Numbered from the stretch's first letter, positions 17,276-26,862 are shown. The stretch: DNA of 55,508 bases from DATEMU01 sp964414585 (GCA_964414585.1 CAYPXR010000008.1:1-55508), one strand, 5' to 3'. Notes: generated by a model not told the origin, from the letters alone. Program-made: numbers and translations.

Positions 17276-18334
17276 TCATGGCGTTTCGTTTGATCCCCGG
17301 TCGATGATCGCGAGCGCCGCCCGGGCGATCGCGAGTCGGACCAAATCGGACTGTCCGTCCTGATCGAACGCGCGACGAAGCGATTTCAGGGATTGGGGAT
17401 CGCCGATGGCCTCCAGGGCGAGGGCGGCCAGGGCCCGGATTCGGGTTATCTGCTGCTCCGGCGAATCATTTTTTCGGTGGCGATCAGGCGAGTTGAAGAA
17501 AAGATAGGCCAGCGACAGATCCAGACCGTCCGCGTGGCCGAGGCGTCCGAGCCCCCTCGCCGCCTGGAGCTTGATCTCGGGCTGGTCGGCGAAATCCAGC
17601 CGATAGCGGAACAACTCTTCCGCCTCGGGGACGGATGCATTGGCAAGGATCATCAAGGCGAGCGCCGATTGGTCGGGCACCGCGCTGTAGCCGTAGAACC
17701 GGAGGCGTTCGATGCCGTCGTTGTCGCCGAGCATGGCCAGGGCTTCGAGGATCTGCATCTTCACGGCGTCTTTTTGTTCCCGCTTGAGCGCCATGTGCAA
17801 CACGCGCGCCGAGCCGGGCTCCTTGAGTCGCCCGATGGCGAGGGCGGCGTTGGCCCGAACCCGTGCGTCGCGGTGTTTCAAGAGAATTTCCGAAAGCTCG
17901 CCGGTCCGCTTCTGGTCGCCCATTCGATGAAGTGCGTAGAGCGCCGCGATCTTGACGCTGGGGTCGGAGTCCTCCGCGCGGGTGCGAATGCGCTCGATGA
18001 CGGACTTTTCGCGGAGCGTGCCGACGGCCATGAGCGAGGCGAAGCTGACGCCGGCGTAACCGTTTTCGATGTTGCCTTCGATGTACGGCAGGCTCTCGCG
18101 CGGGGCGACTTCCTGCATGGCTTCGATGGCCTGCATGCGCATGACGGGTTCGTCGCTGTAGGCCGCTTTCTTAAGGAATTCGATGGCGGACACGCGGAAA
18201 CCGCGCTGATCGCCCGCCGGCAATGTCCCGCGAAGGGTCCCCATGCAGCCGGACAACACCGCAAGCCCGGCCGCCGCCAAGCCCAACTGATATCGCTTCC
18301 GTCCGTGTCGATCTGGCCGATCCGCCGTGTCCAT
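17276..18334 (-). CDS. HEAT-repeat lipoprotein
   Basis: 352 aa. The N-terminus has a basic segment, a hydrophobic stretch and the lipobox LSGC (Cys30), so it should be lipid-anchored. The rest is a row of roughly eight HEAT-like helical pairs (e.g. SVKIAALYALHRMGDQKRTG, RVRANAALAIGRLKEPGSAR), a scaffold for protein contacts. It lies 10 nt downstream of lnt, which makes exactly this class of protein mature, and 82 nt before mreD. A link to the elongation complex is possible from position only. Confidence 0.82.
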   Translation of the reverse strand: MDTADRPDRHGRKRYQLGLAAAGLAVLSGCMGTLRGTLPAGDQRGFRVSAIEFLKKAAYSDEPVMRMQAIEAMQEVAPRESLPYIEGNIENGYAGVSFASLMAVGTLREKSVIERIRTRAEDSDPSVKIAALYALHRMGDQKRTGELSEILLKHRDARVRANAALAIGRLKEPGSARVLHMALKREQKDAVKMQILEALAMLGDNDGIERLRFYGYSAVPDQSALALMILANASVPEAEELFRYRLDFADQPEIKLQAARGLGRLGHADGLDLSLAYLFFNSPDRHRKNDSPEQQITRIRALAALALEAIGDPQSLKSLRRAFDQDGQSDLVRLAIARAALAIIDRGSNETP

Positions 18335-18344
18335 GGCAACTCCT

Positions 18345-20537
18345 TCATTCCGTTTTTTGTCGAAAGACCCGCCGCAAGGTCCAGTCCAACAACATCATGG
18401 CCAGCAGCGCGACGGAGGCCTGGGCGAACCAATCCCCCCAGCGCGAGTAGACCGTCGCGCGACGGTCGCACTTGACTTCGACGATGCTGTAGCCGGGCGC
18501 GGTGTCGGGCCTTTTCTTCCATCGCGCGATGGTCTCGCGCTCCTCTTCCACCTGGCTTCTCAACTCGTCGATCGCGGATCTTCGCCTGGCGTGGTCCGTG
18601 GCCGCCAGGGTCGGCATCATCGAGTCCAAGCAATCGGCGAGGAAGTCGAATTCCCGCCCGAGGCTCCCAATTGATTTGCGCAACGGACCGACGAGCGTCG
18701 CGCGCAGGCCCTTCCAGGCTTCCATGTAGGCGTCGTTTTGCCCGGCGCGCTCGGCCATTGTTTGGGCCTCGCGGTCGATTTGAACCAGCGCGGCGTCAAC
18801 AGGGGCGAGCATCGCGATTTTCTCCGGGGGGAGGGTCACGCGATCGTGAATCTTGCCGTTGGGGTTGATGATGGCGCTGGCGCCGGTGTTGACGCTGCGA
18901 CAGACGGCGATGCGGTGCTCGACGGCGCGGAAGACGGCCGCCGAAAGGTGTTGCTCCAACTCGTTGGAGTGCAGAAACCACCCGTCGTTGCTGATGGAGA
19001 GGAGCATGTCGATGTCCTTGGGCTCGCCGGATTTGCCGCCGCGCACGAATTGGCGGGTGATGTACGGCATGATCTCTTCGTAGCAGATGGGCGTCGCCGC
19101 ACGATAGGCTTTCTTGCCGCGCGACGCCGCCTCGAATTCAAAGGCGCGAAACTCCGATCCTTCCGTCAGGGAATATTCGATGCCCATCTGGCCCCACGGC
19201 GTGAGACCGTTCAACCAGTCGTACAACCAGCGATGGCTAAAGCGAAAGGGAACATACTCGCCGAACAGGACCAAGTGGACCTTGTCGTAGCGGTCGGCCG
19301 GTGTCTTGCGGCCCGGTTTGAGGAGAAAAGCGGAATTGTAGGCGTCCACGCGCGGGGGGATCGCCGTCGGCTTCCATTCGATCGATGAGGAGCCCATCAC
19401 CATCGGGACGCCGGAGTCATTACAGACTTTCTGAAACGCATCGCGGACGCGGAGACTCCATCTTTGCATGGCCGACATGTAGCCTTGCGGAAAACTCGGG
19501 GGATATCGGCGGCGCTGGATTTCATCCAGCTCGCCGGGTGTGGCGTTGAGGAACTGGTCGTTGATGTAGCCCTGGATCGCGGTCTCCGGCAGCACGATCA
19601 GGTCCGGCTTTTCGGCAGCCGCCTGACGGGTCAGCTCCAGATAGGCGTTGAAGACCGTTTCAATCGGTGTGCGGCCCGCGTGCTGGGCGTCGACGTACAT
19701 TGGAAAATCGTGCTGGATGACGGCGATGCGCGGGCCGGGTTCGAGGTAGCGGTTGGAGCGCTGAGCGCTGCCGTAGATCATGGTGCCGAGGACGACGACG
19801 AGCGTGGTCAGCGAGCCGATCGGCAGGCGCGTCGCCTGATCGGAGCGCCAGATCAGGATCGGCTGGATGAGGAGGTCGGTGATCCAGCCGTTGACCATCG
19901 CGAGGACAAAGCTCACGCCGTAGACCCCGATCAGGTCGCTGATTTGGATCAAGTTCACGATGGTGTATTGGCTCTGGCCCAACAGCAGCCAGGGGAACCC
20001 GAGCGGGGTAATCGAGCGGAGATACTCCATCGCCACCCACACGATGGGGGCGGTCAGGGCCACGGAGACGTTGTGGCGTTTGTACATGTGGCGGATCGGC
20101 CAGGCCGCCATAGGAAAGTAGATCGAGCAATAAACGCACATGGCGATGTAACCGGGAAAGGTCACCGGAAACATCCAGCGGGCGTTGATCAGAAAATAGC
20201 CGAGACCAAGAAGCCAGCTTGCCAGATAGACGAGCTTGCCGCGCTGGGCGGTGCAAACGCTGACCAACCAGGGGACCAGACAGACGTATCCGAGGGGCCA
20301 CCAGCCGACATCGGGAAAGAGGAGGCAGGTGGCCACCAGCGTCGCACCGGTGAGCAGGAAGATGGATCGGGTCTTGGCGATTTTGGCCTGCGCGCCGACG
20401 AGCCGGGCGGGGGCTCGAAAGCGTTCGCCGGAAGTCGCCTTCGCCGGGTCCGGTGACGGGAAGTTCGGCCGGGCGGATTCCTGTGGACGCGACGCGGACT
20501 TCGATCGAGCGGCGAGTTCGGGCGTTTTCTGTTTCAT
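18345..20537 (-). CDS. lnt: Apolipoprotein N-acyltransferase Lnt, enlarged
   Basis: 730 aa. An N-terminal polar tail (~55 residues) is followed by about six transmembrane helices (~57-230), the nitrilase-type domain with Glu318 (LIVLPETAI), Lys419 (RYDKVHLVLFGEYVPF) and Cys485 (TPICYEEIM), and a last transmembrane helix near residues 700-715. Lnt adds the third acyl chain to lipoproteins. E. coli Lnt has about 510 residues; here a charged helical insert of about 120 residues (AQTMAERAGQNDAYMEAWKG onward) lies between the catalytic domain and the last helix. A TACACT hexamer ends 11 nt before the ATG. Confidence 0.9.
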   Translation of the reverse strand: MKQKTPELAARSKSASRPQESARPNFPSPDPAKATSGERFRAPARLVGAQAKIAKTRSIFLLTGATLVATCLLFPDVGWWPLGYVCLVPWLVSVCTAQRGKLVYLASWLLGLGYFLINARWMFPVTFPGYIAMCVYCSIYFPMAAWPIRHMYKRHNVSVALTAPIVWVAMEYLRSITPLGFPWLLLGQSQYTIVNLIQISDLIGVYGVSFVLAMVNGWITDLLIQPILIWRSDQATRLPIGSLTTLVVVLGTMIYGSAQRSNRYLEPGPRIAVIQHDFPMYVDAQHAGRTPIETVFNAYLELTRQAAAEKPDLIVLPETAIQGYINDQFLNATPGELDEIQRRRYPPSFPQGYMSAMQRWSLRVRDAFQKVCNDSGVPMVMGSSSIEWKPTAIPPRVDAYNSAFLLKPGRKTPADRYDKVHLVLFGEYVPFRFSHRWLYDWLNGLTPWGQMGIEYSLTEGSEFRAFEFEAASRGKKAYRAATPICYEEIMPYITRQFVRGGKSGEPKDIDMLLSISNDGWFLHSNELEQHLSAAVFRAVEHRIAVCRSVNTGASAIINPNGKIHDRVTLPPEKIAMLAPVDAALVQIDREAQTMAERAGQNDAYMEAWKGLRATLVGPLRKSIGSLGREFDFLADCLDSMMPTLAATDHARRRSAIDELRSQVEEERETIARWKKRPDTAPGYSIVEVKCDRRATVYSRWGDWFAQASVALLAMMLLDWTLRRVFRQKTE

Positions 20538-20603
20538 CGGCGCGAGAGAGTGTAACCGAGTGGGGCTCGATTCGGCAGAATCTGTTTTCGGCTACACGTG
20601 ACG

Positions 20604-23519
20604 CTACCGGCTGCCGGCCGGTTCCTTCTCCGCGTCCTTCCCGGGTTTCCTTCCTCGCTGGGGCCTGGCAGAGGGTTGACCGTCTTCTTTACCGGCGGCC
20701 TTGGCCTGCGACTCGGCATCGGGGACGATGACCAGGCGGATCAGTTCATTGTCCTTCAGGTACCGATGGAACGCGTCCTGAATCATCTTGCCGGAGAAGG
20801 TCATGTAAATGCCGGGGAGCTCCTTGAGTTCCGAGAGCGGACGATTTCGGTATTGCATTTCCGATAGTTGGCCCAGCCAAAAACCAGGTTCTTTGAGTTG
20901 CTTATCGAGTTCGTTGGAAATCTGTTTCTTGGCGATGTCGACCTCCTCGTCGGTTGGTCCCTTTTCGGCGAATTCCTTCATCATTTCCAGGATGGTATCG
21001 GCCAATTTGTCGGCGTTGTGCGGATCAGTCGGGGCGGCGGCAAAGACCATCCCCATCCCCTTCATGGCCCGCGAGGGTTGGTTCTGGCAGCCGATTCCGT
21101 AGACCAGCCGCTCTTCCTCGCGGATCCGTTTGATCATCCGGTCACTCAGGATTCTGGCGCCCAACGTCAACAGTCGCCGATCCAGCGAATTTCGTTCTTC
21201 GCAGCCGACAAAGCCGGCCAGGACGATGGCTTTGGGCGTGACGGTTTTGAATTCCACCTTTTCTTCGTACGGCCCTTTGCCGCGGTGGAGTTTGCGCAGC
21301 GAGTCGAGCGCGGCGAAATCCGACGATCGTTCGGGGAGCGAGCCGAGGTATTTCGTCGCCAGCGCGAGGGCGTCCTCCAGGGAAATTTCTCCGACGATCG
21401 TCACTTCCATCGCGGCTTTTTCGGTGATGTGTTTGAGCCAGGATTCGGCTTTTTCGACGGAGAGCTTGTTCACTTCGTCCACCGTGAGCGGGCAGAGCCG
21501 GATGTCACCGCCGTAGACCACTTTGCCCATCGCCTCGCGGAGCCGGCCCTCCACCATCGTTTTCATCATCTCGATCCGCTGGAGCTGGAGTTTTTTCCAG
21601 TTATCGAAGGCTGCCTGCTCAATCTTCGCGTCGGTCAGGAGGGCGTAGGCGAGCTGCATGCCCGTTTCCATGTCCTTCGGCGAACCGGACACCGAGATGG
21701 TGAGATCGTCCACACCGATGTTGCCGCCCACGCGAACTTTTTTACCGGTCATCAGGTCCTCGATTTGCGTTGAATCGAGGCGCGAGGTCGCGGGGCGATC
21801 AAAGGCGATTTCCGCCGCCTCGCTGACGCCGCGATTTTCCGCCGACTCTTCAATGCTTCCGCCGGGAAGCGCGATGTGGATGTGGACCTCGTCTTTCTTG
21901 TAGTCCATGAAGCGGTGGTTCACGATGACGCCGTTGGACAATCTCGCCGTCGTGATCTTCAGTTCGTCATCGGTCGATTGCTTGACCACTTTTCCGGGCG
22001 TGGGCAGCGCGGCCAACAGCGAATCGGCCGACTTTTTCTTCTTGATCGCGTCGGTCTTTTTAGCCCAGGCTTCTTTGGCCGCCGCGAGGACCTCGTCGGA
22101 GGTCGGCCGCTTCAATCCTTCGGTCTTTTCGGGCATCAACACCGTGTAGGTATAGGCCTTGTCCTTGAAATCCTTGACAAAAATTTGATGGACTTCATCG
22201 AGCGTCGCTTCCGAGAGGATGCGCTTCAGGAGGTCCAATCGCTGTTTGGCGGAGAGAATGGGAAGGTCCTCGCCCATGGCGTTGCTGTACTGGTTCACGA
22301 AAACCCGGGCATCCAGCGTCGGCTCGCGTTCGACGTCGCGCTCGGCGTCGGCCCGCATTTCCTGTTTTGCCAGCTCGAATTCCTGTTCGGAGAAGCCGTG
22401 CTCGACGGCGCGGGAAATTTCAACGATGACCTGTTCGAGCATCTTGTTCCAGTCCGTGGGCTCGCCGAAGGCCACGCCCATCGGAAGAATCGCTTCATTC
22501 ATCATTCCACTGACATAGACGCTCGCTCCACGAAAGGCGGCGGAGCCTTTGTCCACCATTTCCCGCAATCGCCGGTCGACGATCCAGGTGCCGATGTTCT
22601 CCATTTCGTTGAATCGATAATCATCATAGGTTTTCAGCGGAGGACGGGCGGGCGTGATGGCCACCAACTGGACCTGGGTCATCACCTGTTCCGGATCCGT
22701 GAAAACGAAGGCCCGAGTCTTGTTTACGGGCGCAATTCCCGTGGGAATCGGCTTGCGGTCCGGGGCCCGCGCCTTGAGGGTTTCGAAATACTTCTTGATT
22801 TCCTTTTCGATCGCCTGGGGATCGGCGTCGCCCACGACGATCAGCGTCATTTTCTCCGGTCGATACCAGGCATTCCAGTAATCGTCGAACTCGGCCTTTG
22901 GAAACTTCTCGATCTGTTTTTCGTCGCCGATGACGTCGTGTGTGGCGAGGCGCGTGCCGGAAAAGACCTTGCGCATCCATTGCTTCTGAATTCGTTCACC
23001 AGCGCTCTTGTGCGACCGGGCCTCTTCGAGGATGACCTGGCGTTCGTTGTCGATTTCCTTCGGTGAGAGGAGCAGCTCGCCGGCAAAATCGGACAGGATC
23101 GTCAGCGCCTTGTCGATGGTTTCCTGCTTCACATCGGGCATGAAGAGTTTGTACACGGTTTCCTGGTAATTGGTGTGGGCGTTGGAGTCGGCCCCGAATT
23201 TCATGCCCAACTTGTTCATGTACGGGATCAACTCGCCGGGGGCGAAATGCTTCGACCCGTTGAAAGACATGTGCTCCAGAAAGTGGGCCAGGCCGTTTTG
23301 CGAATCCGACTCGTTCAACGCGCCGGTCTTTACATGCAAGAAGAAGACGATCCGGTCGGGCGGGTTGGCGTGCTTGCGGATGATGTAGGCGAAGCCGTTA
23401 TCCAATTTGCCGTAGATGTTGTTCGGGTCCTTGGGCAACGGTTCGGACGCGAACCCGGCCGTCGGCCTTACCAACAGCGCGCCAAGAAGTGCAATGAGAC
23501 GCAAAGACCGGCGAGTCAT
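20604..23519 (-). CDS. M16-family zinc peptidase (pitrilysin/PqqL-like), exported
   Basis: 971 aa from the ATG at 23519, which has AAAGGA 6 nt upstream. Residues 1-24 are a signal peptide. The inverted zinc motif HFLEH (His79, Glu82, His83) with Glu159 76 residues after His83 is intact. Two M16 halves are visible (~25-450 and ~500-900), the second lacking a zinc site, as in periplasmic pitrilysin/PqqL proteins. The tail is Lys/Arg/Gly-rich (PQRGRKPGKDAEKEP). It probably degrades peptides in the periplasm. The frame stays open to 23639, but a promoter lies in that stretch. Confidence 0.9.
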   Translation of the reverse strand: MTRRSLRLIALLGALLVRPTAGFASEPLPKDPNNIYGKLDNGFAYIIRKHANPPDRIVFFLHVKTGALNESDSQNGLAHFLEHMSFNGSKHFAPGELIPYMNKLGMKFGADSNAHTNYQETVYKLFMPDVKQETIDKALTILSDFAGELLLSPKEIDNERQVILEEARSHKSAGERIQKQWMRKVFSGTRLATHDVIGDEKQIEKFPKAEFDDYWNAWYRPEKMTLIVVGDADPQAIEKEIKKYFETLKARAPDRKPIPTGIAPVNKTRAFVFTDPEQVMTQVQLVAITPARPPLKTYDDYRFNEMENIGTWIVDRRLREMVDKGSAAFRGASVYVSGMMNEAILPMGVAFGEPTDWNKMLEQVIVEISRAVEHGFSEQEFELAKQEMRADAERDVEREPTLDARVFVNQYSNAMGEDLPILSAKQRLDLLKRILSEATLDEVHQIFVKDFKDKAYTYTVLMPEKTEGLKRPTSDEVLAAAKEAWAKKTDAIKKKKSADSLLAALPTPGKVVKQSTDDELKITTARLSNGVIVNHRFMDYKKDEVHIHIALPGGSIEESAENRGVSEAAEIAFDRPATSRLDSTQIEDLMTGKKVRVGGNIGVDDLTISVSGSPKDMETGMQLAYALLTDAKIEQAAFDNWKKLQLQRIEMMKTMVEGRLREAMGKVVYGGDIRLCPLTVDEVNKLSVEKAESWLKHITEKAAMEVTIVGEISLEDALALATKYLGSLPERSSDFAALDSLRKLHRGKGPYEEKVEFKTVTPKAIVLAGFVGCEERNSLDRRLLTLGARILSDRMIKRIREEERLVYGIGCQNQPSRAMKGMGMVFAAAPTDPHNADKLADTILEMMKEFAEKGPTDEEVDIAKKQISNELDKQLKEPGFWLGQLSEMQYRNRPLSELKELPGIYMTFSGKMIQDAFHRYLKDNELIRLVIVPDAESQAKAAGKEDGQPSARPQRGRKPGKDAEKEPAGSR

Positions 23520-23596
23520 GGGATTTCCTTTCATGGGTGAACCAAAGCCACTCGATTCCAAGGGGGGCGGCCGGGCCGTCGCCATGCCGAAACCGG

Positions 23597-23602
23597 AGTA
23601 TA
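23597..23602 (-). promoter_or_regulatory. -10 box TATACT of the M16 peptidase gene
   Basis: On the minus strand TATACT occurs 77 nt before the ATG at 23519; a partial -35 (TTCAAA) lies 15 nt further upstream. The same intergenic region serves the divergent aldo/keto reductase. Confidence 0.4.
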
Positions 23603-23710
23603 GGCGACATCTGACCCTTTGAATACGTTGTCTCTGCATTGGCGGCCATTTCGTCTCCGGCCTACCATGTTCAAGGCGTGGGGACCTGTACAGGACTGGA
23701 GGAGAGATTC

Positions 23711-24745
23711 ATGAAGCTTCGCAAACTCGGCAACACCGGCATTCAAGTTTCCGAACTTTGCCTGGGCACGATGAACTTTGGGATGGCCGACTGGGGCATC
23801 GACGCCAAAGCGAGCCTGCCGATCATTCAGGCCTACTTCGACGCGGGGGGCAACTTTCTCGATACCGCCGACGTCTATAGCAAGGGCGTCAGCGAGGAGA
23901 TTTGCGCGCAGGCGATCGCCGGGAAGCGCGACCGCGTGATCGTTGCCACCAAAGGGCACTTTCCGGTGGTCAAAAAATTCGGCGAGCCGCCGGAGCATGA
24001 AAATGCGACGGGCTCGTCACGACGTCACTTGACCGCCGCGCTTCATGACAGCCTGCGCCGGCTCAAGACGGACTATATCGACCTTTATCAGGTGCATTGC
24101 TGGGATACGGTCACGCCTATTGAGGAGACGCTAAGCACGCTCAACGATTTCGTCCGCCGCGGAAAGGTGCGCTACGTCGGCCTGTCGAACTTCGACGCAT
24201 GGCAGATCGCCGAGTCGCGGCAGCTTTGCATTCGCCATCAGTGGGAGCCGTTCGTGACCGCGCAAATGCAGTACAGCCTCGTCTGCCGTGACATCGAGAC
24301 GGGCGTCGTTCCGGTCTGCGAGCGGTACAAGATCGGGATTCTGCCGTGGAGCCCTCTGGGCGGCGGCGTGTTGGCGGGCAAGTATGGGCGCGACCTGAAG
24401 GGGCCGAAAGATTCGCGTTTCGGTGAGACACCGGATGCGGCGAATGCATGGCGAAAGCAGTTCGTGAACGAGCGAAATCTGGACATCGTCGATGCGGTCA
24501 AGGCCGTCGCGCGGGAATGCGAGACGACGGCGGCAACGCTGGCGACGGCGTGGGTGCTGGGCCGCCCGATGGTCAGCAGCGTGATCATCGGTCCGAAGAC
24601 GCTCGATCAATGGAAGTCGGCGCTGGCGGCGTGCGAAGTGAAGGTGTCGGCGGAGCAGTGGAAGCGGCTCGATGAGGTGAGCACACTTTTGCCGACGTAT
24701 CCGCACCAATTCATCGCAAAGACGGCGAGGAATAGCGGGGCGTGA
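23711..24745 (+). CDS. Aldo/keto reductase
   Basis: 344 aa TIM-barrel oxidoreductase. The catalytic tetrad is readable as Asp51 (FLDTADVYSKG), Tyr56, Lys81 (VATKGHF) and His129 (YQVHCWD). The late segment VSSVIIGPKTLDQWKS is the NADPH phosphate loop of the YajO/PhdI-type subfamily. GGAGGAGAG lies 4 nt before the ATG. Substrate is unknown. The gene abuts the stop of the convergent lipoprotein gene with no intervening base. Confidence 0.9.
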   Translation: MKLRKLGNTGIQVSELCLGTMNFGMADWGIDAKASLPIIQAYFDAGGNFLDTADVYSKGVSEEICAQAIAGKRDRVIVATKGHFPVVKKFGEPPEHENATGSSRRHLTAALHDSLRRLKTDYIDLYQVHCWDTVTPIEETLSTLNDFVRRGKVRYVGLSNFDAWQIAESRQLCIRHQWEPFVTAQMQYSLVCRDIETGVVPVCERYKIGILPWSPLGGGVLAGKYGRDLKGPKDSRFGETPDAANAWRKQFVNERNLDIVDAVKAVARECETTAATLATAWVLGRPMVSSVIIGPKTLDQWKSALAACEVKVSAEQWKRLDEVSTLLPTYPHQFIAKTARNSGA

Positions 24746-25234
24746 TCATTTGACTTTTGATGCAGCGCGAAGAGTGGACAATAGCGCCTCTATCTCCTGG
24801 TGCACTTGAGAGGTCTGACGAATAATTAGAAGTGAGCCGTATGCCTGCGCGGTCGCCACTTCGCCGCCGGCTTCTCTCCAGTTTTCGCAATCCACCATGA
24901 TTTGAATCAGGCTCACCAAGTCGCTTGCATTCAAGGGTCTTCTGCCGGGTGCGGGTGGAAGCGGCGGCGGTTTTTGGGGGTCGGGAAAGCAGTTCCAAGA
25001 TCCGACCGGGCTGCGACCCTCAATATTTTTCCAGCCACGCCCGATCAAGTCGGACACGTCGTAGATTCGGAGGGTCGTGCGGGTTGATTGTTCTTCCGTG
25101 GTAGAGGTCGGTTGTGTGGTCCCGATTTCGGGGACGTCCCAGACCCATTGACCGCGCGGGGCGGGGGTGCAACCGGACAGCACCATCACGAACACCGGAT
25201 TTGACAGCCACAAAGTCTTTCCAAGATTCTTCAT
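24746..25234 (-). CDS. Small lipoprotein of unknown function
   Basis: 162 aa. A signal peptide ends in the lipobox VLSGC (Cys22). The mature part is Thr/Pro-rich at first (TTQPTSTTEEQSTRTT), then carries the pattern LRIYDVSDLI, and ends with LLIIRQTSQVHQEIEALLSTLR. This YDV...RQT...VHxxIxxLL pattern resembles short secretin/NolW-like segments found in planctomycete proteins; that link is from memory. No partner gene is nearby. Confidence 0.7.
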   Translation of the reverse strand: MKNLGKTLWLSNPVFVMVLSGCTPAPRGQWVWDVPEIGTTQPTSTTEEQSTRTTLRIYDVSDLIGRGWKNIEGRSPVGSWNCFPDPQKPPPLPPAPGRRPLNASDLVSLIQIMVDCENWREAGGEVATAQAYGSLLIIRQTSQVHQEIEALLSTLRAASKVK

Positions 25235-25344
25235 GGATCACCTCATGAACGATCAGGCGTGTACGAACCGGTGGGCTACGGCTTTGGCGACCGACAGCGG
25301 GCGGCCCACTCGGCGTCCATCGATTATACCCTGGTATGCGCCCG

Positions 25345-25746
25345 TCAGATGGGAGGAAGTTCGATCCGCGTTTCCCGCCGTATCGGATCGAACGTGATCT
25401 CAAACCGATCGAAAACACCCAGACGGCCGATCAGGTTTGGAACGCCCTCGCTCGCGGCGAAGGCGATCGGTGCTGTCACCGGCGGATTACTCGCCGAAAA
25501 CCGCAGGTTGACTTCGTGCACGAACGCGTTTGTGTGTGCCCCGCCGACGTTGCTCAGGACGATCGGACGTCCGGACTCCAGCACAAATCCGAACTCAGCG
25601 GCGACGGATCGCCGGAGCAGGGTAACGACGGCGCCGGAATCCAGATAGGCCTCGATTGAACGAAATTGACCGCGGGCCGTCTGCAATTGAATGACCGCCA
25701 CGGGGGCCCAAACATCGCCAAACTTGAGGAGGGTTTGCGCTTCCAT
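25345..25746 (-). CDS. Retropepsin-like aspartic protease domain protein
   Basis: 133 aa. The segment AYLDSGAVVTLLRRSVAAEFG carries the Asp-Ser-Gly active-site triplet followed by the hydrophobic-hydrophobic-Gly-type pattern NLIGRLGVFDRF near the C-terminus, as in bacterial single-domain aspartyl proteases that act as dimers. There is no signal peptide, so it is cytoplasmic. Its ATG follows the stop of the 76-aa upstream gene directly (TGAATG), indicating translational coupling. Such pairs are seen in several bacterial phyla, but the function is not established. Confidence 0.75.
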   Translation of the reverse strand: MEAQTLLKFGDVWAPVAVIQLQTARGQFRSIEAYLDSGAVVTLLRRSVAAEFGFVLESGRPIVLSNVGGAHTNAFVHEVNLRFSASNPPVTAPIAFAASEGVPNLIGRLGVFDRFEITFDPIRRETRIELPPI

Positions 25747-25977
25747 TCAAAGAATGCCATAAATGACATCCGCGTCGGCTTCGACGGCTTCGAGAATGAA
25801 CGATTCGTCAGGACACACTTTGCGGGCTTGATCCGACGCTTCCACTGCGGTCGCGCCGACGCCCACGATGCGGCCCTCGAAGACCGCGATCCACTTACCC
25901 GCGTATTCCTGGGTAATCTCCATGCTGTGTTCAGCCAGCCAAGCCGTGTCGGCCTCGATTTGCGTCCGGGCGTTCAT
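25747..25977 (-). CDS. DUF5678-like small protein, partner of the retropepsin-like gene
   Basis: 76 aa, acidic. The core MEITQEYAGKWIAVFEGRIVGVGATAVEASDQARK matches the short DUF5678-type fold (a YxGKWVA...xG..AxxAxxxA pattern). It directly precedes the retropepsin-like gene on the same strand with no spacer. The small acidic protein plus a small enzyme resembles a toxin-antitoxin layout, but no toxicity is implied by the families. Confidence 0.65.
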   Translation of the reverse strand: MNARTQIEADTAWLAEHSMEITQEYAGKWIAVFEGRIVGVGATAVEASDQARKVCPDESFILEAVEADADVIYGIL

Positions 25978-26016
25978 GCACCGATTCCTCCTCGTCTAAC
26001 CCGACAATATCGTAGA

Positions 26017-26739
26017 TCAACCTCTCTTGGACGGCAATCCTTCGCTTCGGATGTGACGGCGGAGCTTGAAGAGTTCGCGGAAGGCGCGGAGGATGACCTT
26101 GATATTCGCGCCCGTCTGCTGGCCGGCGACGCGGGGGTAGTGGTTCACGCCGACTTCGGCGATGCGCAGGCCGCGGTACTTCGCCCGGGCGAGCAGTTCC
26201 GTGCTGATGAGGGCGCCGGTGCTTTTCAGTTCGATCGAATCGATCAGCGACTTGGGGAGCAGTTTGAACGCGCAGTCGATGTCGCGGACCTTGAGGCCGA
26301 AGAGCATGCGGACGAGCGTGCCCCAGCAGAAGGCGTTGAGCTTGCGCACGAAGGGATCGGCCCGCTTGATGCGATAGCCGACGGCGAAATCGCACTGATC
26401 GAGCAACTCGACCAACTTGCCGATTTCGTTGACGTCGAACTGACCGTCGCCGTCGGTGAAGAAGATCCATTCTTTTTTCGACTCGCGCAGGCCGCGGGCA
26501 ACAGCCCCGCCGTAGCCGAGGTTGGGGTTGTTATGGACGGCGCGGACTTCGGGGTTTTCGGAGGCCAGCCGGTCGGCGATCTGGGCCGTGGCGTCCTTGC
26601 TGCCGTCGTTGACGATGATGATTTCGAAGGTCTCGGCATGTTTTCGCGCGGCGTCCAGGCACGCGCGGGTCAGCCGTTCGACGTTGGCCTCCTCGTTATA
26701 GCAGGGGAAAAAGATGGACAGGGCGGGCAGTTGCTTCAT
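26017..26739 (-). CDS. Family 2 glycosyltransferase (DPM1/DPG-synthase-like)
   Basis: 240 aa. GT-A fold landmarks: FFPCYNEEANVERL at residue 10, IIIVNDGSKDAT, LGYGGAVARGL, the DxD-type metal motif TDGDGQF, and GYRIKRADP. No C-terminal membrane helices are present, so it is the soluble polyprenyl-phosphate-sugar-transferase type, likely moving a sugar from a nucleotide donor to a lipid carrier. It is divergent from the CAP-domain gene. Confidence 0.88.
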   Translation of the reverse strand: MKQLPALSIFFPCYNEEANVERLTRACLDAARKHAETFEIIIVNDGSKDATAQIADRLASENPEVRAVHNNPNLGYGGAVARGLRESKKEWIFFTDGDGQFDVNEIGKLVELLDQCDFAVGYRIKRADPFVRKLNAFCWGTLVRMLFGLKVRDIDCAFKLLPKSLIDSIELKSTGALISTELLARAKYRGLRIAEVGVNHYPRVAGQQTGANIKVILRAFRELFKLRRHIRSEGLPSKRG

Positions 26740-26862
26740 CGGCTCACAGTAGGCGCGACCGCCAAGGCGGAGTCAAGTCGCGGCATGACGGGGGTGCCCC
26801 TGATTCGGAGTGCAAGTTCCTGCGGTTTTTCTTACCCGATCCGTGCATCGCCCATCGGCACA

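Noticed and set aside
25747..25977. Classic toxin-antitoxin assignment of the 76-aa/retropepsin pair
   Set aside because: Layout is similar, but neither family is a known toxin; listed as a functional question instead.
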